Shown: piece by piece, positions 46,709-55,218 of the stretch | Numbering within the stretch: the first letter of the stretch is position 1 | Layout of the letters: the number at the start of each line of letters is the position of its first letter | NCBI RefSeq assembly: GCF_009371985.2 | Contig: NZ_VIKU02000006.1 | Coordinates: forward strand, 62,001-126,000 | Direction: 5' to 3' | From: Pelagihabitans pacificus | GTDB taxonomy: Bacteria; Bacteroidota; Bacteroidia; Flavobacteriales; Flavobacteriaceae | DNA: 64,000 nt | The notes under the pieces: model-generated | Databases searched by the model: none | Told to the model about the DNA's origin: nothing | What the model saw: only the letters and a program-made list of their open reading frames with translations | Program-made: the position numbers and the translations under genes

Positions 46709-47482
46709 ATGGGCAAGATTATTGCTATTGCGAATCAGAAGGGGGGGGTAGGAAAAACAACCACGACAGTTAATTTGGCAGCTTCTCTCGGGGTGTTGGA
46801 AAAGAAGGTCCTTTTAATCGATGCAGATCCACAGGCGAATGCTACCTCAGGGATGGGTATCGATGTGGACAATGTAGAACTGGGCACATATCAGCTATTG
46901 GAGCATACGAAAAGCGCTTTGGAGACCATCGTAAAAACCGATTCCCCTAACGTCTACCTTATTCCTGCCCATATCGATTTGGTGGCCATAGAAATCGAAC
47001 TGGTCGATAAGGACCAACGGGAGTATATGATGAAACAGGCCATTGTGGAGTTGAAGAATACCTACGATTATATTTTGATAGACTGTGCTCCCTCTTTGGG
47101 TTTACTAACCTTAAATGCGCTCACCGCGGCCGATTCGGTAATTATCCCTATCCAGTGTGAATATTTTGCATTGGAGGGCTTGGGAAAATTGTTGAATACA
47201 ATTAAAAGCGTTCAAAAAATACACAACCCGGATTTGGATATCGAAGGCATGTTGCTCACCATGTTCGATTCGAGATTAAGACTTTCTAACCAAGTAGTGG
47301 AAGAAGTGCGTAAACACTTTGCCGACATGGTCTTTAATACCATTATTCAACGAAATGTACGCCTAAGCGAAGCACCCAGTTATGGGGAAAGCATCATAAA
47401 ATATGACGCGAGCAGCAAAGGGGCCGAAAACTATCTGAATCTCGCCAATGAAATGGTGAAACGCAACAAGGAGAAAGTATAA
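46709..47482 (+). CDS. parA: Chromosome-partitioning ATPase ParA/Soj
   Basis: This deviant Walker ATPase moves ParB-bound origin regions and binds DNA non-specifically in its ATP form. The deviant Walker A motif KGGVGKTT is at about residues 10-17, Walker A' is LLIDADPQANATSG, and Walker B is ILIDCAPSLGLLT. At 257 residues without an N-terminal helix-turn-helix domain it is the short chromosomal type. The stop overlaps the parB start by one base (TAATG), so the pair is coupled. Confidence 0.95.
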   Translation: MGKIIAIANQKGGVGKTTTTVNLAASLGVLEKKVLLIDADPQANATSGMGIDVDNVELGTYQLLEHTKSALETIVKTDSPNVYLIPAHIDLVAIEIELVDKDQREYMMKQAIVELKNTYDYILIDCAPSLGLLTLNALTAADSVIIPIQCEYFALEGLGKLLNTIKSVQKIHNPDLDIEGMLLTMFDSRLRLSNQVVEEVRKHFADMVFNTIIQRNVRLSEAPSYGESIIKYDASSKGAENYLNLANEMVKRNKEKV

Positions 47483-48384
47483 TGGCGAAGGCTACAAAAA
47501 AACAAGCGCTTGGCCGAGGCTTGTCGGCCCTGTTAAAAGATCCGGAAAACGATATCCAATCCGCCTCCGATAAAAATGCCGACAAGGTAGTAGGAAATAT
47601 TGTCGAACTTGATTTGGACACGATCGAGGTGAATCCCTTTCAGCCACGTTCAAACTTCAATGACGAGGCCTTGAGGGAACTGGCTACCAGTATTAGGGAA
47701 TTGGGGGTCATACAACCCATTACCGTCCGAAAAATCGATTTCAACAAATACCAGTTAGTGTCAGGTGAACGTAGGTTCCGAGCCTCCAAACTGGTAGGCC
47801 TGGCCACCATACCTTCCTATATCCGGATAGCGAATGACCAAGAGTCGCTGGAAATGGCTTTGGTAGAAAACATACAGCGCCAAGACCTCGACCCCATCGA
47901 GATTGCCTTAAGCTACCAACGATTAATCGACGAAATCGAATTGACCCAAGAGAAGTTGAGCGACCGAGTCGGCAAAAAAAGATCGACCATCACCAATTAC
48001 CTCAGGTTGCTGCGGTTAGACCCTATCATCCAAACAGGAATCCGCGACGGATTTGTAACTATGGGGCATGGAAGGGCCTTGGTGAATATCGAAAAAAAGG
48101 AGGACCAAATCTCATTATACGAGCGTATTGTGGGCGATAATTTATCGGTACGGGATACTGAAAAGGCCGTAAAGGCCTATCATGAAGGGTCGGCTACCAA
48201 GAAAACATCGCCAAAATCCGATCAGGGGGCAGCGTTCGTGAAATCAGGAACCAATGCCTTGACCGAACGACTTTCGGTGAAGGTGGCCATTCAGGCCAAC
48301 CCAAAAGGAAAAGGCAAGATTACCATTCCTTTCCACTCAGAAGAGGAATTCAACCGAATTAAAAAATTGATCATAGGTGAGTAA
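47482..48384 (+). CDS. parB: Chromosome-partitioning protein ParB (CTP-dependent clamp)
   Basis: ParB binds parS sites and spreads as a CTP-gated clamp. The N-terminal region LGRGLSALLKD is a ParA-contact segment. The CTPase domain shows NPFQPRSNF, ELATSIRELGVIQPITVR and SGERRFRAS (about residues 88-96), with ENIQRQDLDPIEIA next. The central helix-turn-helix is around LTQEKLSDRVGKKRSTITNYLRLLRL. A C-terminal dimerisation domain ends the 300 residues. No parS was recognised within the window. Confidence 0.94.
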   Translation: MAKATKKQALGRGLSALLKDPENDIQSASDKNADKVVGNIVELDLDTIEVNPFQPRSNFNDEALRELATSIRELGVIQPITVRKIDFNKYQLVSGERRFRASKLVGLATIPSYIRIANDQESLEMALVENIQRQDLDPIEIALSYQRLIDEIELTQEKLSDRVGKKRSTITNYLRLLRLDPIIQTGIRDGFVTMGHGRALVNIEKKEDQISLYERIVGDNLSVRDTEKAVKAYHEGSATKKTSPKSDQGAAFVKSGTNALTERLSVKVAIQANPKGKGKITIPFHSEEEFNRIKKLIIGE

Positions 48385-49015
48385 CAACCTATATATCAAA
48401 ATCTTACTGCTACTTCTGCCTCTAGGGCTTTTAGCACAGGAAAAGGAACCCCAGGACCGGGAGGTTGACTCCCTGCAGAACGATTTGAAGAAAAAGGGTA
48501 TCGTGGTGCAGGATTCCGTAATAGAAAAAAGAAAACCCATAAATCCCTTGGCCCCAAGCCGAGCGGCTTTCTACTCGGCGGTGCTTCCAGGAATGGGACA
48601 AATCTATAACAAACGGTATTGGAAAGTTCCTATTATTTACGGGGTACTGGGTGCCGGAGTCTATATTTACAACTGGAACGATGAACGCTATGACCGTTTT
48701 CGAACAGCTTTTAAAAGAAGACAAGCTGGTTTTATCGATGACGAATTCTATGATCCCAACGGGGACGGCTCTGGACCTGATTTCGACGATGATGTCCTTC
48801 AAGACCAACAAGAACGATTCCAACGAGATCGTGACTTGGCCTTGGTAATTACCATCGGACTATATATCCTAAACATTGTCGATGCCAACGTAGATGCACA
48901 TTTAAAACAATTCAACATCAGCGATGACCTTAGTTTTGATGTACAACCATTTTTGGAGCTTAATACCGTTGACCAAAATCCAAATTATGGGATGGCTTTT
49001 GTTATCAAGTTCTGA
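48377..49015 (+). CDS. DUF5683 family membrane protein
   Basis: This 212-residue exported or membrane protein has an N-terminal signal-like helix and a GTG start that overlaps parB by eight bases. The DUF5683 core is SRAAFYSAVLPGMGQIYNKRYWKVPIIYGVLGAGVYIYNWN (about 55-100), with a small-residue helix pair, then an acidic DPNGDGSGPDFDDD stretch and a last helix. It is encoded after parAB in many Flavobacteriaceae. Its function is unknown; involvement in envelope organisation is only guessed. Confidence 0.85.
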   Translation: MSNNLYIKILLLLLPLGLLAQEKEPQDREVDSLQNDLKKKGIVVQDSVIEKRKPINPLAPSRAAFYSAVLPGMGQIYNKRYWKVPIIYGVLGAGVYIYNWNDERYDRFRTAFKRRQAGFIDDEFYDPNGDGSGPDFDDDVLQDQQERFQRDRDLALVITIGLYILNIVDANVDAHLKQFNISDDLSFDVQPFLELNTVDQNPNYGMAFVIKF

Positions 49016-49065
49016 ATGTGTAATAGGAATCTTGGTTTTTTAATAATACAGAGATACATTTATTC

Positions 49066-49764
49066 ATGAATATTGGGCTTTTCGGATATGGGAAAATGGG
49101 AAAGATAATCGAGCAAGTCGCCATTGATCGAGGGCACTACATTGTAGCGAAAATCGATGTGGATACCAAGGAAATCGATTTTTCCGAAATGGACGTGGCC
49201 ATCGATTTCAGTACGCCCGATGCCGCCTTTGGGAACATTTCCAAAAGTCTTGAAAAAGGTATCCCCGTAATTTCAGGCACCACTGGATGGTTAGACCGGT
49301 ACGATGAAGCGGTAAAGATTTGCGAGAAACGGCAAGGAGCGTTTATTTATGCCTCCAACTTCAGTTTAGGGGTGAATGTTTTTTTTGAACTCAATGCCCA
49401 TTTGGCAAAAATGATGGGAAATCTGAAAGAGTACGCCGTCTCCATGGAAGAGATTCACCACGACCAAAAACTCGATGCCCCAAGTGGTACCGCCATTACC
49501 TTGGCCGAGGGAATTATGGCGAATACCGACTACGGCAAATGGACCTCTGGAAAAGCGGAAAAAGATGAAATTCCCATCAGCTCGAAACGCACGGGGTCGG
49601 TCCCGGGAACCCATATCATCGATTATAGTAGTTCCGTAGATAGTATCGAAATAAAGCATACTGCCCACAACAGGGAAGGTTTCGCACTGGGAGCGGTCAT
49701 TGCCGCAGAATGGATTGTAGGCAAAACAGGGGTATTCGACATGAAGGATGTGTTGGGTCTATAA
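49066..49764 (+). CDS. dapB: 4-hydroxy-tetrahydrodipicolinate reductase
   Basis: DapB reduces 4-hydroxy-tetrahydrodipicolinate with NAD(P)H in the lysine/diaminopimelate pathway. The nucleotide fold starts GLFGYGKMGKIIE (residues 4-16), then AIDFSTPDA and VISGTTGW. The catalytic block is EIHHDQKLDAPSGTAI (about 128-143) with the His-His pair and the Lys. Length is 232 residues, slightly shorter than the E. coli form, as in other Bacteroidota. It feeds DAP for peptidoglycan, which agrees with the recycling island elsewhere in this window. Confidence 0.95.
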   Translation: MNIGLFGYGKMGKIIEQVAIDRGHYIVAKIDVDTKEIDFSEMDVAIDFSTPDAAFGNISKSLEKGIPVISGTTGWLDRYDEAVKICEKRQGAFIYASNFSLGVNVFFELNAHLAKMMGNLKEYAVSMEEIHHDQKLDAPSGTAITLAEGIMANTDYGKWTSGKAEKDEIPISSKRTGSVPGTHIIDYSSSVDSIEIKHTAHNREGFALGAVIAAEWIVGKTGVFDMKDVLGL

Positions 49765-49843
49765 GCGGCGATACTAAATAATTTAATTCAAACGTTCTCT
49801 TACATCGTGAGGAACAGACAACCAAACACGAAGAATTAGTCAT

Positions 49844-51550
49844 ATGGACGGAACACAGTGGATCATATTTATCATCATAGTACAGGTCATCCATTTTTTA
49901 GGGACTTGGAAACTATACGTAAAGGCGGGAAGAAAAGCATGGGAGGCAGCTATTCCCATCTACAACGCCATTGTCTTAATGCAAATTATCAATAGGCCTA
50001 GATGGTGGGTTGTTTTGCTCTTTATACCGATTATTAACCTGTTAATGTTTCCGGTAGTTTGGGTCGAGACCATTCGCAGTTTCGGACGAAACACCCTCTT
50101 GGAAACCTGGTTGGTCATCCTCACCCTAGGATTTTACATTTATTACATTAACTACGCCCTCGACGTGAAATACGTCGAAGATCGTAGTTTACATCCCAAA
50201 ACTGGTTTAGGCGAATGGGTAAGCTCCATTGTATTTGCGGTAGTGGCCGCTACCCTGGTGCATACCTATTTTATCCAACCGTATGTAATTCCCACCCCAT
50301 CCCTTGAACGAACTTTGCGCGTCGGGGATCTCCTGTTCGTAAGCAAGTTTCACTTTGGGGCACGTACTCCGATGACGACGATCGCCGCACCAATGGTACA
50401 CGATACCTTACCGGGACTCGGTATAAAATCATACCTGAAGAAACCGCAATTGCCCTATTTTCGACTACCGGGATTTACCAAGGTCGACCGAAACGATATT
50501 GTGGTATTCAGTTGGCCTGCCGACACAGTTCGACAGTTCTTTAAAAAGGAAAAAGGAGTCATCAAACCCATCGATAAAAAATCGAACTACGTAAAGCGTT
50601 GTGTCGGTATCCCGGGAGATTCCTTAGAGGTAATCGATGGTTATGTATATGTGAATGGGGAACGATTGAAACTTTCCGATCGGGCGAAACCGCAATTCGA
50701 GTATATGATCTATGCCAATAAAGGGGTCTCGTCAAATCTATTAAAAGAAATTGGCGTAAGTGGCTTTCAAAGAAAGTACATCACTCCACAAATAAGCCAG
50801 CAACAAGCAGAGGCTTTGCAAAAGCACGTGCTGGGGTTCAACAGGCGTCCCGACGGACAAATAGAGATATATACCAAAGAGGCGGGTATATCAGTGGAGC
50901 TGATGAGAAGGCTCAATTTGTCTTTAAAGGAAGAGACCGGAAGACAACGGCAGGCACCCCTCACAGACGAAATGGTCGCAAGACTTAAGAACGATTCCTC
51001 TATCGACTCGGTGGTACGCATTATCCAACCCAAAGGCCAAAGGGGTACAAACCTTTTTCCACAAAGTCCCGATTATCCATGGAACTATAGTCAAATGGGG
51101 CCAATTTACATTCCCGAAAAGGGGAAGACCGTTCCCTTGAACTTAAAGGTCTTACCACTTTATAAAAAAATCATTCAAGATTATGAGGGAAATACCATCA
51201 GTGTTTCAGGTAATCAAATCAGTCTGAACGGTGGGGTGGTAGACTCCTATACGTTCAAGCAGGATTATTATTGGATGATGGGTGATAATCGGGATCATTC
51301 CGAGGACAGCCGAGCCTGGGGCTATGTTCCTGAAAACCATATTGTAGGTACCCCGATATTCATTTGGCTCAGCTTCGATAATTTCAATGATGGCATTCTG
51401 AACTGGCGGCCCCGATGGGACCGGATTTTTACCACTGTTCACGGAGAGGGCGAGCCCCGTTCCTACTTCAGGCACTTTCTGGTTGCACTCGCCGCCTACT
51501 TCGTTGGAAGCTGGTTTTGGCGCCGAAGAAAACAAAAAAGTAAACAGTAG
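49844..51550 (+). CDS. lepB: Signal peptidase I (large Bacteroidota form)
   Basis: LepB cleaves signal peptides of secreted proteins at the inner membrane. At 568 residues it is far longer than the E. coli enzyme. The N-terminus has three to four hydrophobic helices (residues about 5-110), with a further anchor at 122-141. The catalytic serine is in IPTPSLERTL (Ser153) and the lysine in KRCVGIPGDSLEV (Lys251). Box E (MMGDNRDHSEDSRAWG) is near 477-492. An insertion of roughly 200 residues, including IYTKEAGISVELMRRL, separates boxes D and E. A final hydrophobic helix precedes the basic tail. Confidence 0.93.
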   Translation: MDGTQWIIFIIIVQVIHFLGTWKLYVKAGRKAWEAAIPIYNAIVLMQIINRPRWWVVLLFIPIINLLMFPVVWVETIRSFGRNTLLETWLVILTLGFYIYYINYALDVKYVEDRSLHPKTGLGEWVSSIVFAVVAATLVHTYFIQPYVIPTPSLERTLRVGDLLFVSKFHFGARTPMTTIAAPMVHDTLPGLGIKSYLKKPQLPYFRLPGFTKVDRNDIVVFSWPADTVRQFFKKEKGVIKPIDKKSNYVKRCVGIPGDSLEVIDGYVYVNGERLKLSDRAKPQFEYMIYANKGVSSNLLKEIGVSGFQRKYITPQISQQQAEALQKHVLGFNRRPDGQIEIYTKEAGISVELMRRLNLSLKEETGRQRQAPLTDEMVARLKNDSSIDSVVRIIQPKGQRGTNLFPQSPDYPWNYSQMGPIYIPEKGKTVPLNLKVLPLYKKIIQDYEGNTISVSGNQISLNGGVVDSYTFKQDYYWMMGDNRDHSEDSRAWGYVPENHIVGTPIFIWLSFDNFNDGILNWRPRWDRIFTTVHGEGEPRSYFRHFLVALAAYFVGSWFWRRRKQKSKQ

Positions 51551-51630
51551 CCAATCGCGGCAGGAAGAACCAAGCCAAAAAAATACCTGTTGCCTCTTTC
51601 TACCTAGTTTTTGAATCAGTAATCGATACC

Positions 51631-52263
51631 TTGAAAGTCTTACTCCATCCCGCTTATTTTCCCAATATTGCTACCACTGCTGTCATGGTTCAAAACGAGG
51701 CATATTGGGAAGTATGGGATAGTTTTCAAAAACAAACCTATCGCAACCGCTGTCATATCTGTACCGACTTGGGAAGACACTTACTCAGCATCCCCATTCG
51801 GCATGTAGGTGGTACGCATGGTAGGCAATTATATAAGGATGTTAGAATCGATAATTCGTATCCGTGGCAACGACAGCACTGGCGCACCTTGGAGACCGCT
51901 TATAGAACCTCGCCATTTTTCGAATTTTATGAAGACGACTTGTTACCCTTGTTCAAAACAGAACACGAATTTCTGCTAGATTTGAACCTCAAGACCATAT
52001 TCCTGATTTGTGAATGTTTGCAGATAGCGCCTCCTTTGGCCAAAACGGAATCCTATCAAACGAATCCTAAATCTTATAGGGATGCCCGTTTTTTGGTAAA
52101 TGCCAAGAAAAGCATTGACCTTAGTCAAGAGCCCTATGTGCAGGTTTTTGGTGACCGGCATGGTTTTGTGGGGAACACCAGCGTGCTGGACTTGCTATTC
52201 AACGAGGGCCCTAACGCACTATCCTATCTAAAAGCCCAACCAACCAGTTTTTTAAATGGATAG
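51631..52263 (+). CDS. WbqC family protein
   Basis: This 210-residue cytosolic protein of the WbqC group is found in polysaccharide biosynthesis loci and also beside lepB in Flavobacteria. Family blocks are LHPAYFPNIATTAVMVQNE at the N-terminus, QTYRNRCHI, LLSIPIRH, and DNSYPWQRQHWRTLETAYRTSPFFEFYED (about 73-101), which is the most conserved stretch. The start is a TTG codon at 51631; no ATG fits the family N-terminus. Its biochemical role is not established. Confidence 0.87.
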   Translation: MKVLLHPAYFPNIATTAVMVQNEAYWEVWDSFQKQTYRNRCHICTDLGRHLLSIPIRHVGGTHGRQLYKDVRIDNSYPWQRQHWRTLETAYRTSPFFEFYEDDLLPLFKTEHEFLLDLNLKTIFLICECLQIAPPLAKTESYQTNPKSYRDARFLVNAKKSIDLSQEPYVQVFGDRHGFVGNTSVLDLLFNEGPNALSYLKAQPTSFLNG

Positions 52264-52579
52264 GTTTCTCATTCACTATGGTATACATTTTATCGTTCCT
52301 TTGGCTATCGCTTTCCTACTATTCAAGGAACACAAAGTAAAGGTACTGCTCATACTATGGACGGGAATCCTGATCGATATAGACCATCTGCTGGCGACCC
52401 CCATTTTCGACCCGAATCGCTGTAGTGTAGGCTTTCATCCTTTGCATACCTATTGGGCGATGACGGTCTATCTTTTTTTGTTCCTGATGCGGAAAACTAG
52501 AATTATAGGGCTGGCATTGATTCTGCATATCATAGCGGATTCGGTAGATTGTTCCCTATTGTTCCTTCAATCGAAATGA
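52256..52579 (+). CDS. DUF6122 family small membrane protein
   Basis: This 107-residue protein has three to four hydrophobic segments and a His/Asp pattern (GILIDIDHLLATPIFDP, GFHPLHTYWA, LHIIADSVD) that resembles a membrane metal-dependent hydrolase core. It overlaps the end of the WbqC gene by eight bases and runs 24 bases into the convergent EEP-family gene. The function is unknown; the conserved His and Asp residues suggest bound metal. Confidence 0.82.
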   Translation: MDRFLIHYGIHFIVPLAIAFLLFKEHKVKVLLILWTGILIDIDHLLATPIFDPNRCSVGFHPLHTYWAMTVYLFLFLMRKTRIIGLALILHIIADSVDCSLLFLQSK

Positions 52580-53593
52580 GGCCATAATCGGAAAGTGATC
52601 GGAAAATGGTAGGTTGTAGTTCTTGTGGGCACGAACTTCAAAAGCCGGATCAGCCAGAATGAAATCGATACGAAAGGGGAAGCCCAAAAAGCTATAAGTA
52701 CTACCCAAACCTTTTCCCTTTTCATTAAATGTATCTTGCATATCCCCTTTAATGAGCCGATAGGGGTTTGAAAACTGTGTGTTATTAAAATCGCCGCACA
52801 CAATGGTCTTATATGAATTATTTTCCTGGAGACCATTAAAAATTTCGGCCTGTTCCTGCTGTTTTCTGAAGGCCCCTCTAAGTCTGCCATATAATCTCAG
52901 GTATGGTTCATCTATAATGGTCTCCTTATTCGGGGTAACCCCCATCGATTCCATGTGCAAACTATAAACTCTGATGGTATCATTTTTATAGGTTATATCG
53001 GCATAAACACCCATGTTAAACGAATTAGGAAATTTCAGGTTTCCTTCGGCAATTATAGGGTATTTTGAAAAAACACCCAATACAGACTTTTTAAAACCAT
53101 CAATTTTGGAATTGCTTACATAAGAATAGGGATACTGATCGAGCAGCTCATGGTATCGATGGGAAAATTCTTGAAAACAAATGATATCTGGACTTTTCCT
53201 TTTTGTGAAACTAATGATACTATCACCTACATTACCTTCACCATAAATCCGTCCATACTTATTGAAACCCTGTGCATTATAACTCAGGACTGTAAGGTCT
53301 TCTTCATTTATTTCGTATTCCGATAGTTTGATTTTGAAAAAACCTCCCAGCGTGAAATAACTAAATACAACCGGTATGAGAGAAAGTAAAAATCGCTTTT
53401 TTCTTGCGATTAACCAGTATACGGCGAACAACAGATTTACCGTTAACCAAATGGGAGTGCCTAATCCCAATGGGGCAAGATAGGGAATCGTAGTGGCAGG
53501 CACATGTATCGATACATAGGCCAAAACCAACAACAAGGCAAAGAATACATTGAGTGCCAAAGCAATTTTATTGAATCTTGCCAATCGTTTCAA
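52556..53593 (-). CDS. Endonuclease/exonuclease/phosphatase family protein with N-terminal membrane helices
   Basis: This 345-residue protein has three hydrophobic segments in the first about 90 residues and an EEP catalytic domain from about 105 onward. Catalytic blocks are LSYNAQGFN, IICFQEFS (metal Glu), CGDFNNTQFSNPY (Asp/Asn pair) and SDHFPIMA (general-base His). The start is TTG at 53593, five bases after the rhomboid stop; the N-terminus then matches relatives. Membrane anchoring suggests a periplasmic phosphodiesterase or sphingomyelinase-like activity rather than DNA repair, but the substrate is unknown. Confidence 0.88.
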   Translation of the reverse strand: MKRLARFNKIALALNVFFALLLVLAYVSIHVPATTIPYLAPLGLGTPIWLTVNLLFAVYWLIARKKRFLLSLIPVVFSYFTLGGFFKIKLSEYEINEEDLTVLSYNAQGFNKYGRIYGEGNVGDSIISFTKRKSPDIICFQEFSHRYHELLDQYPYSYVSNSKIDGFKKSVLGVFSKYPIIAEGNLKFPNSFNMGVYADITYKNDTIRVYSLHMESMGVTPNKETIIDEPYLRLYGRLRGAFRKQQEQAEIFNGLQENNSYKTIVCGDFNNTQFSNPYRLIKGDMQDTFNEKGKGLGSTYSFLGFPFRIDFILADPAFEVRAHKNYNLPFSDHFPIMASFRLKEQ

Positions 53594-53597
53594 AATT

Positions 53598-54473
53598 TCA
53601 ATCTTCTTTGCCTGCTTTAAACAAAAAATCTTTTTCTTCCTTGGAGAGACTCTCGTAACCCGATTTACTTATTTTATCCAATATAGCATCTATTTTACGT
53701 TGACGACTTTCCCTGTCGTAGTCTACTCTTTTCCTTGTCGAAGGTTCTTTTTTCTTTTTATAGACCGTCTTCATTGGTGCTTTTTTTTCCTTGGCTTTAA
53801 AAAGATTCGCAAAACCATCGAGCATTTTGGCGAAGCCTTCCCCGATATCCCTTCCGTTAATCAATTGTCTCGCGTACATGTAGCCCAAGAATGCACCTCC
53901 CAAATGCGCCAAATGACCCCCGGCATTTCCGCTCCCCATTTGAATTAAATCCAGCATTACCACCACCAAACCGATCACCCATAACTTCACATTGAAAAAA
54001 ATAAGACGAACCTCTTGGTTGGGAATATAGGCACAGACGAATATCAATATGGCCATCACTCCTGCCGAAGCACCGATAAGGGCGGTATTCGCGGCATAAA
54101 AAACGGGGAAGATATTATAACTGAGAAGAAATACGGCACCCCCTGAAATGACTCCGAGAAAGTAGATGTTGACGAACTTTCTGCTCCCGAAAAGGTTCAG
54201 CAAAATGCGTGACGAAAAATAGAGCAGTAACATATTCCAAAATATATGTCCGAAACTGCCGTGAAAAAAAGCGTAGGTAATCAAGGACCAAGGTTGTGAA
54301 ATAAAGGTGGAAAGGTATTTGGGAAGTTCGAACCACTGAACGATACTATTGTTCGATAGCTTGAAGAAAAAGGGCACCAACAGGTTCACCAAAAAAATCG
54401 CTACATTGATTACGATGAGCTTTTCCGCAATGCTCAATCTAGCATACTGATATCGTAGGCCTCCACTGCTCAT
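53598..54473 (-). CDS. Rhomboid family intramembrane serine protease with DUF6576-like tail
   Basis: This polytopic membrane protease of 291 residues starts at ATG 54473 (MSSGGLRYQYARLS), one base after the upstream rhomboid stop; longer readings would overlap that gene. Six transmembrane segments are evident. Active-site Ser is in LIGASAGVMAI and the His in LAHLGGAFLGYM; the usual GxSG is GASA here. After the membrane part a basic cytosolic tail ends with KISKSGYESLSKEEKDFLFKAG, a small domain seen in Bacteroidota rhomboids. The substrate is unknown. Confidence 0.9.
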   Translation of the reverse strand: MSSGGLRYQYARLSIAEKLIVINVAIFLVNLLVPFFFKLSNNSIVQWFELPKYLSTFISQPWSLITYAFFHGSFGHIFWNMLLLYFSSRILLNLFGSRKFVNIYFLGVISGGAVFLLSYNIFPVFYAANTALIGASAGVMAILIFVCAYIPNQEVRLIFFNVKLWVIGLVVVMLDLIQMGSGNAGGHLAHLGGAFLGYMYARQLINGRDIGEGFAKMLDGFANLFKAKEKKAPMKTVYKKKKEPSTRKRVDYDRESRQRKIDAILDKISKSGYESLSKEEKDFLFKAGKED

Positions 54474-54474
54474 T

Positions 54475-55218
54475 TTAATTCCATCTTTTGTCGTTAAACT
54501 GATTCTTTTTCCAATACCACATGATGAGAAATCCAAAAATAGCGCCTCCGACATGGGCCATGTAAGCCGTATTACTGGGACTAAAAAAAGACTGCCCTGT
54601 CAAGGCCGAAATAACATCCAGTAAGATAATCCCCGGAATAAAATATTTGGCCTTTATAGGGATCGGTAAAAAAATCATCATCAACTGGGCATTGGGATTC
54701 ATGGTGCCGAAAGCGGCCAAAATCCCCATGATACATCCCGATGCCCCCACCATGGAGGCATTATAAATTGGAAAAATAGCCCTTAGATTATCAATTTGAG
54801 CGGTACTCAAGGCATCCGAAGCTTGATTCGTGGTCAGCATCCGTACAATTTGATCTCCATTCAATCCAGAACCAATCAAATTCGAATAAGTAGGAAAGTA
54901 CTCAAAATAGTAATACCCCAATTGAAACAGAACCGCACCCAATCCGGCGGAGAAATAAATAAACAAAAACTTTTTCATCCCCAGACTTCGCTCCACCGGT
55001 GTCCCGAACATCCACAAAGCAAACATGTTAAAACCGATATGCGCGAAACCACCATGCATGAACATATGGGTCAACACTTGCCAAATGGCAAAATTTTCAT
55101 TCTTCGGAAACCAAAGTGCAAACCATTGGTACATTACCTCTCCGTACAAGGAGGTTGCCACAAAAAATAGGACGTTTACAATCAGTAAATGTTTTACCCC
55201 TTCGGTGAGTCTTCCCAT
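54475..55218 (-). CDS. Rhomboid family intramembrane serine protease
   Basis: This 247-residue six-helix protease has FMHGGFAHIGFNMFALWMFG in the loop 1/helix 2 region, the catalytic GASGCIMG (Ser) and AHVGGAIFGFLIMWY (His). It is of the standard bacterial GlpG-like type. It starts one base after the mutL stop and is followed directly by a second rhomboid, so the pair likely shares a transcript and may have arisen by duplication, though the two differ a good deal in sequence. Confidence 0.92.
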   Translation of the reverse strand: MGRLTEGVKHLLIVNVLFFVATSLYGEVMYQWFALWFPKNENFAIWQVLTHMFMHGGFAHIGFNMFALWMFGTPVERSLGMKKFLFIYFSAGLGAVLFQLGYYYFEYFPTYSNLIGSGLNGDQIVRMLTTNQASDALSTAQIDNLRAIFPIYNASMVGASGCIMGILAAFGTMNPNAQLMMIFLPIPIKAKYFIPGIILLDVISALTGQSFFSPSNTAYMAHVGGAIFGFLIMWYWKKNQFNDKRWN

